DNA of 64,000 nt from Methylotenera sp. (GTDB taxonomy: Bacteria; Pseudomonadota; Gammaproteobacteria; Burkholderiales; Methylophilaceae): contig JAURWJ010000101.1 in assembly GCA_030655015.1 (NCBI GenBank), positions 32,691 through 96,690 of the forward strand. Reading direction: 5' to 3'. Positions within the stretch are counted from its first letter, which is position 1. Each line of letters starts with the position of its first letter. Of this stretch, positions 24,271 to 32,888 are shown one piece after another. Position numbers and translations under genes: made by a program. Below the pieces are notes generated by a model that saw only the letters and a program-made list of their open reading frames with translations, was not told the origin of the DNA and did no database searches.

Positions 24271-26217
24271 ATGAGCAGCAGCACTAATTTAACAGAAACT
24301 AATCATGGCATGTTTGATAAAGCCAGCTATTTGCCTGCGATTACAGGTGATATTGAAAGTAACCAATACAATCACGGCGACCAACACATAAACAAAGCCC
24401 CAGCCGACACACTAAGCCAAATGAAAGCAGCTAAGCGCTGGCTGGTACACAGAAAGAAGATTCCCCACTACGTTAGCGGTACACCACGGAATGGCACTTT
24501 AGATTCTGATTCTGATATTCAAAATTTAGCAACCTATGAGTTAGCTAAATCCGTAGTAAGTCAATACGATGGATTAGGCTTTGCTCTTGGGAAAGATGGT
24601 GAGGGTTTCTGGCAGGGTGTTGACCTTGATAATGTGACCGCTAACAGCCTAGTTGACTGTGCAGACGAAATTGGTGGTTATGTTGAAAAAAGTCCAAGTG
24701 GGCTAGGTTGTCACGCTATTGGTTACGGTAGAGAGTTTGCAACCTTAGGTTCAAATTCAACTGGCATTGAGGCTTATGCGAAAGCAAGGTTTTTTACAGT
24801 TACCGAAAATGCCATCCGACATTCACCTTTAATTTGCTTGGCTGATTATGTTGAAAGAAAACTAGCTCCAACTCATAGTGTATTGCGTGACCCTACATCT
24901 AATATCCAAGAAGTGGTTGTTCCACCACAGGTGGTAACAGAACTTCGTTCTGCCTTATTGCACATGAGAGCAGACAATTATGCCCTTTGGATTAGCATGG
25001 GTATGGCACTGCGTGAACTAGATGATACTGGGCGCGGTTTATGGCTTGAGTGGTCAGCTACTTCTGAGAAGTTTGACCCAAAAGAAGCAACAAAAAAGTG
25101 GGAAACGTTTAAGCCAGATAGTACAAGCTATCAAGCTGTTTTTGCCGAAGCACAAAGGCAAGGCTGGGTTAATCCTAATAGCAATTCGGCAAGACTTTGT
25201 TCTGAAGTTTCCCAAGAAAAGCTTTTTACTAAAACACTCAGTGATTTTCTGAAAGAGCAAACTCAGATTGAATATCTAGTTGATGATGTATTTCGCAAAG
25301 GTTGGCTATACACCATAACAGGCAGTACGGGTGCGGGCAAGACGGGCATAGCTGTCACCCTCGCTTTGTGTATTGCTTCAGGCTTTCCATTCGGAAAGTA
25401 TGCTGTCAATAGTGGGATTGTTTTGTACATTGCAGGTGAAAACCCTGATGATGTTCGCGGTAGGTTTCAGGCTACATTATCTCAATATGCTTGGGGACAA
25501 GCTGTGTATGAAAGTATCCACGTTCTTGACCAGTCATTCATTTTGGAAAGTAAAATTGAAGAGCTTAAAGCTATTATTGATAACGTATTGCCAGTTGCGA
25601 TTATTGTTGACACTGACCAAGCGATTTCCTTAGGTGACGATACTAACGAATGCAATAATGGCGCAAGAATGCGACATGCCAAAAATTTAAGACAGCTAAC
25701 AAAAAGATCTAGCAGACCAACCGTTATTGACTTATGCCACCCTAATGCAAGTGCAAGCAGGGATACTTTAGTGCCTCGCGGTGGTAGTGCGTTCCTCAAT
25801 GAAATTGATGGCAATGTTCAATGCTCACGTGATGACACGCTAACGACATTAAATAGCGACACTAATAAATTTCGCGGTATGCCTTTTATGTTGTCGTTCC
25901 ATAAACGAGTTGTAAGTTTGGAACATGTTACGGATACCAAGGGTAGGAAAATGGAACTGCCCGTATTTGAGCCTTTAGGTGACCAGCAGGAGATATATAT
26001 TCAAGTCCAACAATATGAGGACAAATACAAACTTCTTAAAATCATGTTTGAAAAACCTGAGCTAAACCAAACACAATGGGGGATTGAATTGGGGTACGAC
26101 AAAAGCAAAGTTAGTCGCTTGATAAAAAATTTGAGAGAGACTGACCCGCCCTTAGTTAATAAAAACAGTACATTCTTAACCAGGGATGGTAAAAAAGAAG
26201 CTAAAAAAATGAGCTAA
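24271..26217 (+). CDS. Primase-helicase replication protein of the second element
   Basis: This 648-residue protein has a primase-like N-terminal region (residues about 50-200) with GFALGKDGEGFWQGVDLDNV and SPSGLGCHAIGYGR. A PriCT_2-like segment follows (about 230-285: LLHMRADNYALWISMGMALRE ... WSATSEKFDPKEATKKWETF), then a RepA-type AAA ATPase with Walker A GSTGAGKTGIAVTLAL (about 352) and the VLYIAGENPDDVRGR block. The C-terminus (QTQWGIELGYDKSKVSRLIKNLRE) is an HTH. Such fusions prime and unwind DNA at island or plasmid origins. AGGAG precedes the ATG. Clustered GTTGC repeats directly downstream are a probable origin. Confidence 0.85.
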   Translation: MSSSTNLTETNHGMFDKASYLPAITGDIESNQYNHGDQHINKAPADTLSQMKAAKRWLVHRKKIPHYVSGTPRNGTLDSDSDIQNLATYELAKSVVSQYDGLGFALGKDGEGFWQGVDLDNVTANSLVDCADEIGGYVEKSPSGLGCHAIGYGREFATLGSNSTGIEAYAKARFFTVTENAIRHSPLICLADYVERKLAPTHSVLRDPTSNIQEVVVPPQVVTELRSALLHMRADNYALWISMGMALRELDDTGRGLWLEWSATSEKFDPKEATKKWETFKPDSTSYQAVFAEAQRQGWVNPNSNSARLCSEVSQEKLFTKTLSDFLKEQTQIEYLVDDVFRKGWLYTITGSTGAGKTGIAVTLALCIASGFPFGKYAVNSGIVLYIAGENPDDVRGRFQATLSQYAWGQAVYESIHVLDQSFILESKIEELKAIIDNVLPVAIIVDTDQAISLGDDTNECNNGARMRHAKNLRQLTKRSSRPTVIDLCHPNASASRDTLVPRGGSAFLNEIDGNVQCSRDDTLTTLNSDTNKFRGMPFMLSFHKRVVSLEHVTDTKGRKMELPVFEPLGDQQEIYIQVQQYEDKYKLLKIMFEKPELNQTQWGIELGYDKSKVSRLIKNLRETDPPLVNKNSTFLTRDGKKEAKKMS

Positions 26218-26222
26218 ATATG

Positions 26223-26420
26223 TTGCAACTGACTGCAACTTTAACCACAAAAAGTTGCAACAGTTGCAGCACAACATTTTTGTGCAACTAAATTCCAAAA
26301 ACTGGCAGCTAACCTGCATAGTTGCTGTAGTTGCGCTGCAACTGATATGTACAACTTTTTGTTGCGAGTTGCATAGTTGCGCTAATTAGCCCCCTTTAGG
26401 GGGCATTAGCACTGCAACTT
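26223..26420. repeat. Iteron-like GTTGC/GCAAC cluster, candidate replication origin
   Basis: About a dozen copies of AGTTGC or its complement GCAACT lie in 200 bp, in both orientations. They include 26225-26230, 26235-26240, 26253-26258, 26262-26267, 26284-26289, 26367-26372 and 26414-26419, and the perfect palindrome AGTTGC-GCT-GCAACT at 26329-26343. The cluster starts 5 bp after the primase-helicase stop codon. Repeats next to a replication gene are typical of iteron origins. No coding frame of note covers the region. Confidence 0.7.
26381..26410. terminator. Strong hairpin inside the repeat cluster
   Basis: GCTAAT-like and GCCCCC (26389-26394) arms pair with GGGGGC (26399-26404) and ATTAGC around a TTTA loop, giving a nearly perfect 30-nt palindrome. 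It can end transcription of the primase-helicase gene, although no T-run follows, or be part of the replication origin. Confidence 0.55.
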
Positions 26421-26572
26421 TAATGGTGAAATTTATAGCGTATTGTAGTGACCTTAGTATTTGAAATAATAAGTTATTTTTTTCTTATCCCATTGATTTT
26501 GTGTGTTTTTATCAAGCTTTTCATTTGTTGTTTTCCTAAAATTAAGCCCTATATCAGCCATTAGGAGAAAAC

Positions 26573-27271
26573 ATGGAAGTTCATGCACACATAACACCGA
26601 CCCTTCATCCCAAGAATATTGAAAAAATTGCAGACGGTGACACAGAAGTTTTACCTTATCTGAATGCAGCGGTGGAGGCTTTCTCAGAAGCATATGATTC
26701 GATTGGCAAGGTTTACGTTGCCAAAGATTTAGCTGCTAAAAATCAAGCTTGGACAGAAGATAATCGCAATATTCTTGTTGGTGAGTTGGCAGAAAAGCAT
26801 TTAGCAAAAGTCTGTAAAAAATTCGATTCAGTTATTGCAAGCATGACCACTAGCATTGATGCATTAGATGGTCAGCTTAACTCACCAATCACAGCTGATG
26901 CGGAACGTTTCAACATTAGTGCAGAAATTCGTGCCCATGTAAAAGGGCTATCTGTAGAGGATAGATTGAAATTCATTGAAGATGCTTTTGCTAGTCATGA
27001 CGTAGGTACATTAAGAGCCATTTTAGGTGCGCCATCTTTTCTATCGGGTATGTCTGAAAAAGAGCGTCAATTAAGAACACGTATGCTGCATGAGCAATCG
27101 TCACCCAAGACCGCAAAAACTCTAGAAGCTTTGCGAAAGGCTAAAGAAATGTTGGAAACTCGGGGCGGTTTGTTGTTCAGTGAAATGGAAAAAGCAGTTG
27201 GTGTACCAAGAAGCCGCATTTTTGAATTGCAGAGGGTTAATAAACGTGCGCTAGATTCGCTAAAAGTATAG
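26573..27271 (+). CDS. Hypothetical helical protein of the second element
   Basis: The 232-residue protein is soluble and predicted to be mostly helical, with no recognised domain. AGGAGA precedes the ATG by 5 nt. The first part (residues 1-110) is rich in Ala/Glu/Lys; the end (LLFSEMEKAVGVPRSRIFELQRVNKRALDSL) resembles a short DNA-binding or HTH-like segment, so a structural or regulatory role in plasmid-like maintenance is possible. It is the first gene of a three-gene run (26573-28104). Confidence 0.65.
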   Translation: MEVHAHITPTLHPKNIEKIADGDTEVLPYLNAAVEAFSEAYDSIGKVYVAKDLAAKNQAWTEDNRNILVGELAEKHLAKVCKKFDSVIASMTTSIDALDGQLNSPITADAERFNISAEIRAHVKGLSVEDRLKFIEDAFASHDVGTLRAILGAPSFLSGMSEKERQLRTRMLHEQSSPKTAKTLEALRKAKEMLETRGGLLFSEMEKAVGVPRSRIFELQRVNKRALDSLKV

Positions 27272-27286
27272 AGCATTGATAAATAC

Positions 27287-27748
27287 ATGATGAGATCAAA
27301 AATGGATGAGTTAAAACTAGATGCATCAACACCAAAAATAAAAGGCAATCCGCAATGGGTACGTGGAATGCCTAGCCCTAACAAGGCAGGACGACCTAAG
27401 GGAATTGTTGATGCTAGAACAAAAGTTACGCAAGCCCTGCTCGATGATGCTAATGCTGTCGTGCGTGTGGTGATTGATGCTGCTTTGGCTGGTGACGTGC
27501 AAGCTGCTGGCATTGTGTTATCGCGTGTCGCACCTGCCCTCAAAGCGCAAGGTGAAAAAGTGCAATTCGACTTTGACGCAAAAGCTGGCGTTACAGAGCA
27601 AGCAGAATCTGTGCTGCAAGCAATCGCAAACGGTGAAGTGTCGCCTGATATGGGCAAGCAAATTATTGAAGCTATCTCTATGCTTTATGGCATTAAGCAA
27701 ATATCAGAATTTGAGCAGCGATTAGCATTGTTGGAGGGAAAGCCATGA
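27287..27748 (+). CDS. Small terminase/DUF5681-like protein
   Basis: The 153-residue protein contains NPQWVRGMPSPNKAGRPKG near residues 21-39, matching the NPxGRPKG-type motif at the start of DUF5681 proteins and some small terminase-like phage proteins. The rest is helical (VTQALLDDANAVVRVVIDAALAGDVQAAGIVLSRV). The start could be ATG 27287, 27290 or 27302 (MDELKLD); ribosome sites are weak. It overlaps the next gene by 4 bp (ATGA), so the genes are coupled. Function is unknown; phage-satellite origin is possible. Confidence 0.6.
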   Translation: MMRSKMDELKLDASTPKIKGNPQWVRGMPSPNKAGRPKGIVDARTKVTQALLDDANAVVRVVIDAALAGDVQAAGIVLSRVAPALKAQGEKVQFDFDAKAGVTEQAESVLQAIANGEVSPDMGKQIIEAISMLYGIKQISEFEQRLALLEGKP

Positions 27749-28104
27749 GTAAACTAACCAACGCAAAATGTGATGTGGCAAATAAATTTTTTATCCTTCA
27801 AGGTCGTAAAGATGACTATGCAATCATATTAGAGTACGACACTAGAAGTTTCCTTATTGATGAAGGCAACCTCGATGCATCAATCAAAGCTGCAACATTA
27901 ACTCTTGGTGTATTTAAGTCTTTTTGGCAAGAGATAACAGGAAGGATACCTCATGCCCAAAACTGGGCAGTAATGACACCTACCTGTCGGTCAAAACATC
28001 CGTTCGAGTTTGAAATAGTTAATTCTCAGATAGACAATTACCTGAGAGACAATTTGTTTGAGGTCGATTTATTTGCTAAAAGTATCATCAACAGTTTTAC
28101 GTAG
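27745..28104 (+). CDS. Hypothetical protein, coupled to the DUF5681-like gene
   Basis: The 119-residue product is not recognised. TTGGAGGGA provides a strong ribosome site 6-8 nt upstream, and the start overlaps the previous stop by 4 bp. The sequence (FFILQGRKDDYAIILEYDTRSFLIDEG) suggests an alpha/beta fold with no signal peptide or membrane segment. Confidence 0.6.
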   Translation: MSKLTNAKCDVANKFFILQGRKDDYAIILEYDTRSFLIDEGNLDASIKAATLTLGVFKSFWQEITGRIPHAQNWAVMTPTCRSKHPFEFEIVNSQIDNYLRDNLFEVDLFAKSIINSFT

Positions 28105-28246
28105 ATTGCAGCGTATTGAGCAATCCTCAATCAATCGCCAATCCAATAACTTCCCGCCACTATTGCCAATTGACTTGTGGGAAGCGCAAGCCATGGCAAC
28201 TCAAGCACGATTATTGCAAGACACGCGCGAATTTTTAGCGAAGTAG
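28058..28246 (+). CDS. Doubtful 62-aa ORF overlapping the previous gene
   Basis: This frame overlaps the preceding gene by 47 bp. The part beyond the overlap (RIEQSSINRQSNNFPPLLPIDLWEAQAMATQARLLQDTREFLAK) reads like a genuine helical protein end, so it may be the coding tail of a degraded gene or a small gene with an internal start. There is no ribosome site at the ATG. Confidence 0.25.
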   Translation: MRSIYLLKVSSTVLRRLQRIEQSSINRQSNNFPPLLPIDLWEAQAMATQARLLQDTREFLAK

Positions 28247-28487
28247 CTATTGCGCTGCCAGCTACAAGCAATGACATTCACATAGCTGCGGCAACTATAT
28301 TGGCTGCAACATATTCACCGCTACAAGGCGGCAGCTAGCCTGCTGCATACACTGCTTGCTGACATAAGGCTAGCATTTCACCTAAAGCTGAAAAACTGGT
28401 GATAACACATGCCTGTTTTTATTGGGTTTATGAAATGATGGCGCTAGTATTGGATGTACTCAGGTAGAGTAAACTAAAGAATACAAA

Positions 28488-29093
28488 TTACTTCATGCAG
28501 CTTTTTATCTTATTGGCCACAACCTCAATTGAAGTGTAAATGTCTTGGCTTCTTGCTCCATACCAAGTGCCAACAGGAGCAAAACCATCATTTGCAATTG
28601 CCCCAGTTTCTTTTTGGGCGCGAGTTATGTTCATAAAAACTATATTCACTTTACTCCCAACCAAAGAGGATTTCATATCAAATTTAACGATGTCTTTAAC
28701 AGGTATCAATTGATTAGAGTTTGAAATGGTTGAACCGTTTGCTATCAATGCGGATGCTTTATCATCGACATATTTAAAAACCCCTTGTCCCGATATAATT
28801 TGGGTATTACTATTTCTATAGTAGTTACCAGTATATGCACCTACAAATGAATCCGATGAGTCTTGTAAAGTTACGGGGTCGTTTGTAATATTTTCAGCTA
28901 CACACAATTTCAGCTTTGAAAAGTCTTGTGGTTCATTTGCTGAATAAGAAAAATCAACCTTATCTATATATGTACCACCATCAGAGCTTGCGCGAGTAAA
29001 AACATTGCTTGGTAAAGCTGCTTGAGTGGCGCAGGCGGTCAATCCAGCTATAGCAGCCAAGGCTGCTGAAAATGTTAATTTAGTTCCCATCAT
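28488..29093 (-). CDS. Secreted lipoprotein of unknown function
   Basis: The 201-residue protein has a lipoprotein signal peptide: a hydrophobic run LTFSAALAAIAGLTAC with Cys at about residue 21 in an L-T-A-C lipobox. The mature part is Ser/Thr/Asn-rich beta-type sequence; no family is recognised. AAGGA lies just before the start, and the second of two adjacent ATG codons (29090) has the better spacing. It is an unusual cargo for a small replication-type element. It lies 72 bp downstream of the zinc-ribbon membrane protein gene, same strand. Confidence 0.7.
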   Translation of the reverse strand: MMGTKLTFSAALAAIAGLTACATQAALPSNVFTRASSDGGTYIDKVDFSYSANEPQDFSKLKLCVAENITNDPVTLQDSSDSFVGAYTGNYYRNSNTQIISGQGVFKYVDDKASALIANGSTISNSNQLIPVKDIVKFDMKSSLVGSKVNIVFMNITRAQKETGAIANDGFAPVGTWYGARSQDIYTSIEVVANKIKSCMK

Positions 29094-29165
29094 TTTCCTT
29101 TCTAAGATTTAAAGTAGCTGATGCTAGAAATCACCACATCTCGCCAAAAAAAAATTGCTAAATTG

Positions 29166-29705
29166 CTATTCAGCCAGCTTGATTTCGCTGGCAATCCATT
29201 CATCAGTTCCTTTTATATTTTGTAGCTTTACGTAATACCTTGTCCTTATCAATGCCCCAAAGCTGTTTTGAGAATCTACGTATGCCAAAACCTCATGTGT
29301 GCAATTACCTAAATATTTTGTTTTTACATTGTCGTCTGTAATACTAGGGAATTTGGCTGTGGCTGGTGACTTTAATTTTTTCTCAATGAACCCTTGAGTC
29401 ATAACAAAGGCAGTAACATCATTGCTGCAAGTTTTTTCATCTGCTATCGCTTTTTCTTCTGCTTCTTGCTTGGCTTCCTCTGCAAGTCTTGCAGCTCGCC
29501 GCTCCTCATTTTTTGCACGTTGTTCTGGAGTAGAGTTATCTTGAAAAATTTGAGGTAGCAAGGATAAAAGGATAAGAAACCCAAAGGTATAAACAATCAT
29601 TCTTTTCCAGCGTGTTGGTCTCTTTGGTTTTGCGCCACATGATTGACATGTTTTTGCTTGGGTACTAACTTGGTGACCACATTCATAGCATTTAATTAAA
29701 GACAC
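29166..29705 (-). CDS. Zinc-ribbon membrane protein
   Basis: The 179-residue protein begins with a zinc ribbon (CYECGHQVSTQAKTCQSCG, two CxxC pairs) followed by a basic patch and one transmembrane helix (MIVYTFGFLILLSLLPQIF, residues about 35-53). A Glu/Ala/Lys-rich coiled coil (residues about 58-90) comes next, then a folded C-terminal domain with CSNDVTAFVMTQGFIEKKLKSPATAKFPS. The latter is a common small periplasmic-type domain of unknown function in phage- and island-encoded proteins. Divergent from the XRE gene with a 75-bp shared promoter region. Confidence 0.75.
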   Translation of the reverse strand: MSLIKCYECGHQVSTQAKTCQSCGAKPKRPTRWKRMIVYTFGFLILLSLLPQIFQDNSTPEQRAKNEERRAARLAEEAKQEAEEKAIADEKTCSNDVTAFVMTQGFIEKKLKSPATAKFPSITDDNVKTKYLGNCTHEVLAYVDSQNSFGALIRTRYYVKLQNIKGTDEWIASEIKLAE

Positions 29706-29780
29706 AAAAGCCCCTTTCTTCTTATTAGCACGTGCCTATAGTGCGTGGACTATATGCTACATTAAATTGATATTGACTGC

Positions 29781-30041
29781 ATGGAAAATGCGGACAATTT
29801 GGAATTAGAAAGAATTTTTGGTGAGGTTTTGCGTAAGCATAGAGCCGCGTTTGGCATATCTCAAGAGGAGCTGGCTTTTTTAGCTGGTGTAGATAGAACT
29901 TTTGTGTCGCGCATTGAACGGGGAATTAGACAGCCTTCTTTAAGAACGCTTATAGGCTTAGGCAAAGCGCTGAAAGTGTCTGCTGCTGATTTAGTATTGG
30001 AAACAGAAAAGCTATATCTAGATAGTCTGAATAGTAAATAA
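29781..30041 (+). CDS. XRE-family transcriptional regulator
   Basis: The 86-residue protein is almost entirely a lambda-Cro/C1-type HTH: LRKHRAAFGISQEELAFLAGVDRTFVSRIERGIRQPSLRTLIGLGKALKVSAADLV. No Shine-Dalgarno is visible before the ATG, so it may be leaderless. It is the last gene before the right end of the second element, and is the likely repressor of the divergent zinc-ribbon gene and perhaps of element functions. Confidence 0.85.
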   Translation: MENADNLELERIFGEVLRKHRAAFGISQEELAFLAGVDRTFVSRIERGIRQPSLRTLIGLGKALKVSAADLVLETEKLYLDSLNSK

Positions 30042-30146
30042 ATTCTCAGCAGCAATCACTATCTTGTCATAGTGCGATTACGCGCACAAATCACACATGG
30101 TTTTTTATTGGCGAGTAACGCTTACCCTTAGCTGGAGTGTTTTTTT

Positions 30147-30166
30147 GCTATAAATATGCTATAAAT
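30147..30166 (+). repeat. Double GCTATAAAT repeat, right arm-type sites of the second element
   Basis: GCTATAAAT at 30147-30155 and 30158-30166 has the same 11-bp period and TTTTT-G downstream flank as the triplet at 22292-22322. This places the right end of the element between here and the tRNA-Met 3' end at 30222. Confidence 0.8.
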
Positions 30167-30190
30167 TTTTGTGTTTACAAAAAGAAAAAA

Positions 30191-30214
30191 CGCGGCACTC
30201 TCTGGAATGCCGCG
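30191..30214 (-). terminator. Terminator downstream of tRNA-Met
   Basis: The stem GCGGCA / TGCCGC (30192-30197 / 30208-30213, 10-nt loop) is followed on the minus strand by GTTTTTTC. It lies 8 bp after the tRNA-Met 3' end and so ends that transcript, although it is contributed by the integrated element. Confidence 0.75.
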
Positions 30215-30221
30215 TCTTTAT

Positions 30222-30298
30222 TGGTGGTGAAAGAGGGACTTGAACCCTCGACCCCAGGATTATGAATCCTGTGCTCTAACCAGCTGAGCTACATCACC
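30222..30298 (-). tRNA. tRNA-Met (CAT), elongator type, attR of the second element
   Basis: The 77-nt cloverleaf has a D stem GCTC/GAGC, anticodon stem CAGGA/TCCTG with loop TTCATAA (anticodon CAT), T stem GAGGG/CCCTC and encoded CCA. The body resembles elongator tRNA-Met rather than initiator or Ile-CAT. The acceptor stem GGTGATG / TTTCACC has a U-U mismatch at the sixth pair and a G-U at the seventh, perhaps because the 3' half was replaced by the element's attP. Bases 30222-30267 are duplicated at 22126-22171. Confidence 0.9.
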
Positions 30299-30399
30299 TT
30301 GTAAATTGGTTGCCAAAACTTTAGCAAGGGCGCAATTTTAGTGGTTTAGGCGTTTATTGTCAAAGTAAAATTGCGCTTTAAATGCTAATTCTCACTTGG

Positions 30400-31485
30400 T
30401 TATACGTTAAATCTGAAGTGCATCACATCGCCATCTTGCACGATGTATTCTTTGCCTTCTAAACGCATTTTTCCAGCTTCTTTAGAGCCTTGTTCGCCTT
30501 TGTTTTTCACAAACTCATCGTAGGCAATGACTTCTGCGCGAATAAAGCCACGTTCAAAGTCTGTATGAATGACGCCTGCGGCTTGTGGTGCGGTAGCGCC
30601 TTCTTTGACTGTCCAAGCGCGTACTTCTTGCACGCCTGCGGTGAAGTAGGTTTGTAAGCCGAGTAGGGCGTAGGCAGCGCGAATTACGCGATTCAGGCCT
30701 GGTTCTTCTTGGCCTAGTTCGCTTAAAAAGAGTAGTTTGTCTTCTTCATCCAGCTCAGAAATTTCGCCTTCGATTTTGGCGCAGATACATACTACAGGCG
30801 AGTTTTCTACTTGACCAAGGGCGACTACTTTGTCTAGGTGCGGGTTGTTTTCAAAGCCTTTTTCATCGACGTTGGCTAGGTACATCACTGGTTTAACTGT
30901 GATTAAGCATAGTGGTTTAAGCAGTTGTAGTTCGTCTGCATCTAAACCAATTGTACGCACGGCTTTGGCTTCATTTAAGGCTGGTAATACTTTCTCTAAC
31001 ACGGCCATGAGGGCGATGGCGTCTTTGTCGCCACTTTTTGCTTTTTTACCTTCGCGTTGCATGGTTTTTTCTACGGTTTCCATGTCGGCTAAAGCTAGCT
31101 CGGTGTTGATGACTTCTATGTCTGAAAGGGGGTCAATTTTATTGGCGACGTGAATCACGTTGCTGTCTTCAAAGCAGCGTACTACGTGGGCAATGGCGTC
31201 GGTTTCACGGATGTTAGCTAAAAACTTGTTGCCTAGGCCTTCGCCTTTTGATGCGCCTGCTACCAGGCCTGCAATATCTACAAACTCAACAATTGCAGGT
31301 TGTACACGCTGAGGTTTTACAATGTCGATGAGTGCTTGCATGCGTGTGTCTGGTACTTCAACAATGCCAACGTTTGGTTCAATGGTGCAAAATGGATAGT
31401 TCTCTGCCGCAATACCTGCTTTGGTGATTGCGTTAAATAATGTGGATTTACCCACATTTGGTAAGCCTACGATGCCGCATTTCAT
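30400..31485 (-). CDS. ychF: Obg-like ATPase YchF
   Basis: The 361-residue product begins [24 protein letters not shown], with the P-loop of the Obg-HflX superfamily in the YchF form. The [27 protein letters not shown] block and the C-terminal TGS domain ([18 protein letters not shown]) complete the family layout. YchF hydrolyses ATP, binds ribosomes and affects oxidative-stress responses. Length matches E. coli YchF (363). It is the last gene of the conserved prs-rplY-pth-ychF run, before tRNA-Met. Confidence 0.97.
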   Translation of the reverse strand: MKCGIVGLPNVGKSTLFNAITKAGIAAENYPFCTIEPNVGIVEVPDTRMQALIDIVKPQRVQPAIVEFVDIAGLVAGASKGEGLGNKFLANIRETDAIAHVVRCFEDSNVIHVANKIDPLSDIEVINTELALADMETVEKTMQREGKKAKSGDKDAIALMAVLEKVLPALNEAKAVRTIGLDADELQLLKPLCLITVKPVMYLANVDEKGFENNPHLDKVVALGQVENSPVVCICAKIEGEISELDEEDKLLFLSELGQEEPGLNRVIRAAYALLGLQTYFTAGVQEVRAWTVKEGATAPQAAGVIHTDFERGFIRAEVIAYDEFVKNKGEQGSKEAGKMRLEGKEYIVQDGDVMHFRFNV

Positions 31486-31518
31486 CTTTTTCCCAATCTG
31501 TCTTTATAAACGATTACT

Positions 31519-31600
31519 GTGTTGACTGCGTATTCACTGCCTCGCCGTACTTAATGTACTGTCTTTGGCACTTCATCCTTGCCGCTTTGTACTCGTTTAA
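31519..31600. repeat. Dispersed repeat in the ychF-pth gap (copy A)
   Basis: The ychF-pth gap holds a stretch with GCCGTACTTAATGTACTGTC and TTTGGC (about 31546-31572) that is related, in inverse orientation, to a stretch at about 33007-33040 between rplY and prs. The two share GCCGTACT, GTAC, GTCTT and GGC in order. No gene is seen here. Confidence 0.4.
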
Positions 31601-31632
31601 AATACAGGCGGAAAACAGCACGTTAAGTTAAA

Positions 31633-32202
31633 TTATTTTTTAGTATGCAATTTTAACATTGCGTTTTCAAATTCACCTGCAAGCAATAAATCAAAAAGCT
31701 TTGCGCTTTCGGTAATGCTGTGATCAATGGCTATTTGTTCATCTTTTAATGGCGGCTTAAGTACAAAGTTGACTACTTCATTGCGGTCACCTGGGTGACC
31801 AATGCCTATGCGTAAACGCCAATAGTTAGGAGTGCCAAGGGCGGCATGAATATCTTTTAGGCCGTTATGCCCGCCATGCCCGCCAGCAAGTTTTAATTTA
31901 ATACTGCCTGCGGGTAAATCTAGCTCATCATGAATCACCAAAATTTCAGCAGGGGTGATTTTGTAGTAGTTAGCAAGCGCCGCTACAGCTTTACCGCTTA
32001 AATTCATGAATGTCGTCGGTTTAAGTAACCAACTTTCTTGGTTGATTTTTCCGACAAGGCCAAACATTTTTGTGTCACTTGCCAATTTTGTATTGGTTTG
32101 TGCGGCAATCTGATCTATCCACCAAAAGCCTGCGTTGTGACGCGTGCGTTCGTATTTATCACCAGGATTGCCTAGGCCTACAAAAAGTTTAATTCCATTC
32201 AT
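31633..32202 (-). CDS. pth: Peptidyl-tRNA hydrolase
   Basis: The 189-residue enzyme has [27 protein letters not shown], containing the catalytic His of TRHNAG, then [43 protein letters not shown] and [10 protein letters not shown], all standard for bacterial Pth. It releases tRNA from peptidyl-tRNA that drops off ribosomes. It lies downstream of rplY after a hairpin terminator. Confidence 0.97.
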   Translation of the reverse strand: MNGIKLFVGLGNPGDKYERTRHNAGFWWIDQIAAQTNTKLASDTKMFGLVGKINQESWLLKPTTFMNLSGKAVAALANYYKITPAEILVIHDELDLPAGSIKLKLAGGHGGHNGLKDIHAALGTPNYWRLRIGIGHPGDRNEVVNFVLKPPLKDEQIAIDHSITESAKLFDLLLAGEFENAMLKLHTKK

Positions 32203-32223
32203 TGGTTATATAGTATCAATAAA

Positions 32224-32254
32224 AAACGCGCACTTTATAAGAAAGTGCGCGTTT
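32224..32254 (-). terminator. Terminator between rplY and pth
   Basis: A 13-bp stem (32224-32236 / 32242-32254, containing CGCGCACTTT) with a 5-nt loop is followed on the minus strand by TTTATTG. It lies 20 bp past the rplY stop codon and 22 bp before the pth ATG, and should reduce readthrough. Confidence 0.8.
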
Positions 32255-32273
32255 AGTTTGCATGCTAATATAC

Positions 32274-32888
32274 TTAAGCTGCTGGGGTTTCAGTAGCATC
32301 TGCGGCAGCTGAAACACCACCGCGTGTTTTAGCGATAGAAGCAACAGCGGCATCATCACCGTGCGCCAATTGTACGAACTCAACACCTTTTGGTAGTTTG
32401 ATTTGAGATAAGTGAATTGAATGTCCGATTTCAAGACTTGATACATCAACTTCAATGAACTCAGGCAAATCTTTTGCTAAGCAGCTTACGTCAGCTTCTG
32501 TTTGCACGTGCGCAACAATACCGCCGCCTAATTTAACACCAGGGGCTACGTCAGCATTAGTGAAGTGGAAAGGCACTTTAACGTGGATTTTTTCGGTGGC
32601 ACTTACGCGTTGAAAATCGATGTGCTGAATGGTGTTGCGTACTGGATGCATTTGAAAGTCACGTAACAATACGTTTTCTTTTTTGCCATCTACGATGAGG
32701 GTTAACACTGAAGCATGAAAAGCTTCATGACGGAATTCCAAGAATAATTCTTTAGCATTCAGTTCAAGCGTTACCGCCTCTTTACCAGCACCGTAAACTA
32801 CACCTGGCACTGCGCCTGCGTGACGAAGACGGCGGCTCGCACCCGTACCTTTTGCATCACGTTTTACTGCATTGATTTCAATAGCCAT
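32274..32888 (-). CDS. rplY: 50S ribosomal protein L25 (general stress protein CTC form)
   Basis: The 204-residue protein has the 5S-rRNA-binding L25 domain (INAVKRDAKGTGASRRLRHAGAVPGVVYGAGKEAVTL) followed by the TL5/CTC C-terminal domain (PVRNTIQHIDFQRVSATEKIHVKVPFHFTN). The Ala-rich tail is usual. It stands between prs and pth as in most betaproteobacteria. Confidence 0.97.
   Translation of the reverse strand: MAIEINAVKRDAKGTGASRRLRHAGAVPGVVYGAGKEAVTLELNAKELFLEFRHEAFHASVLTLIVDGKKENVLLRDFQMHPVRNTIQHIDFQRVSATEKIHVKVPFHFTNADVAPGVKLGGGIVAHVQTEADVSCLAKDLPEFIEVDVSSLEIGHSIHLSQIKLPKGVEFVQLAHGDDAAVASIAKTRGGVSAAADATETPAA

Noticed and set aside
26223..26420. CRISPR array
   Set aside because: Repeated words are short, in both orientations and without regular spacers; no cas genes are present.
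32216..32455. 79-residue frame within rplY and its terminator
   Set aside because: It overlaps rplY in another frame and includes the terminator hairpin.
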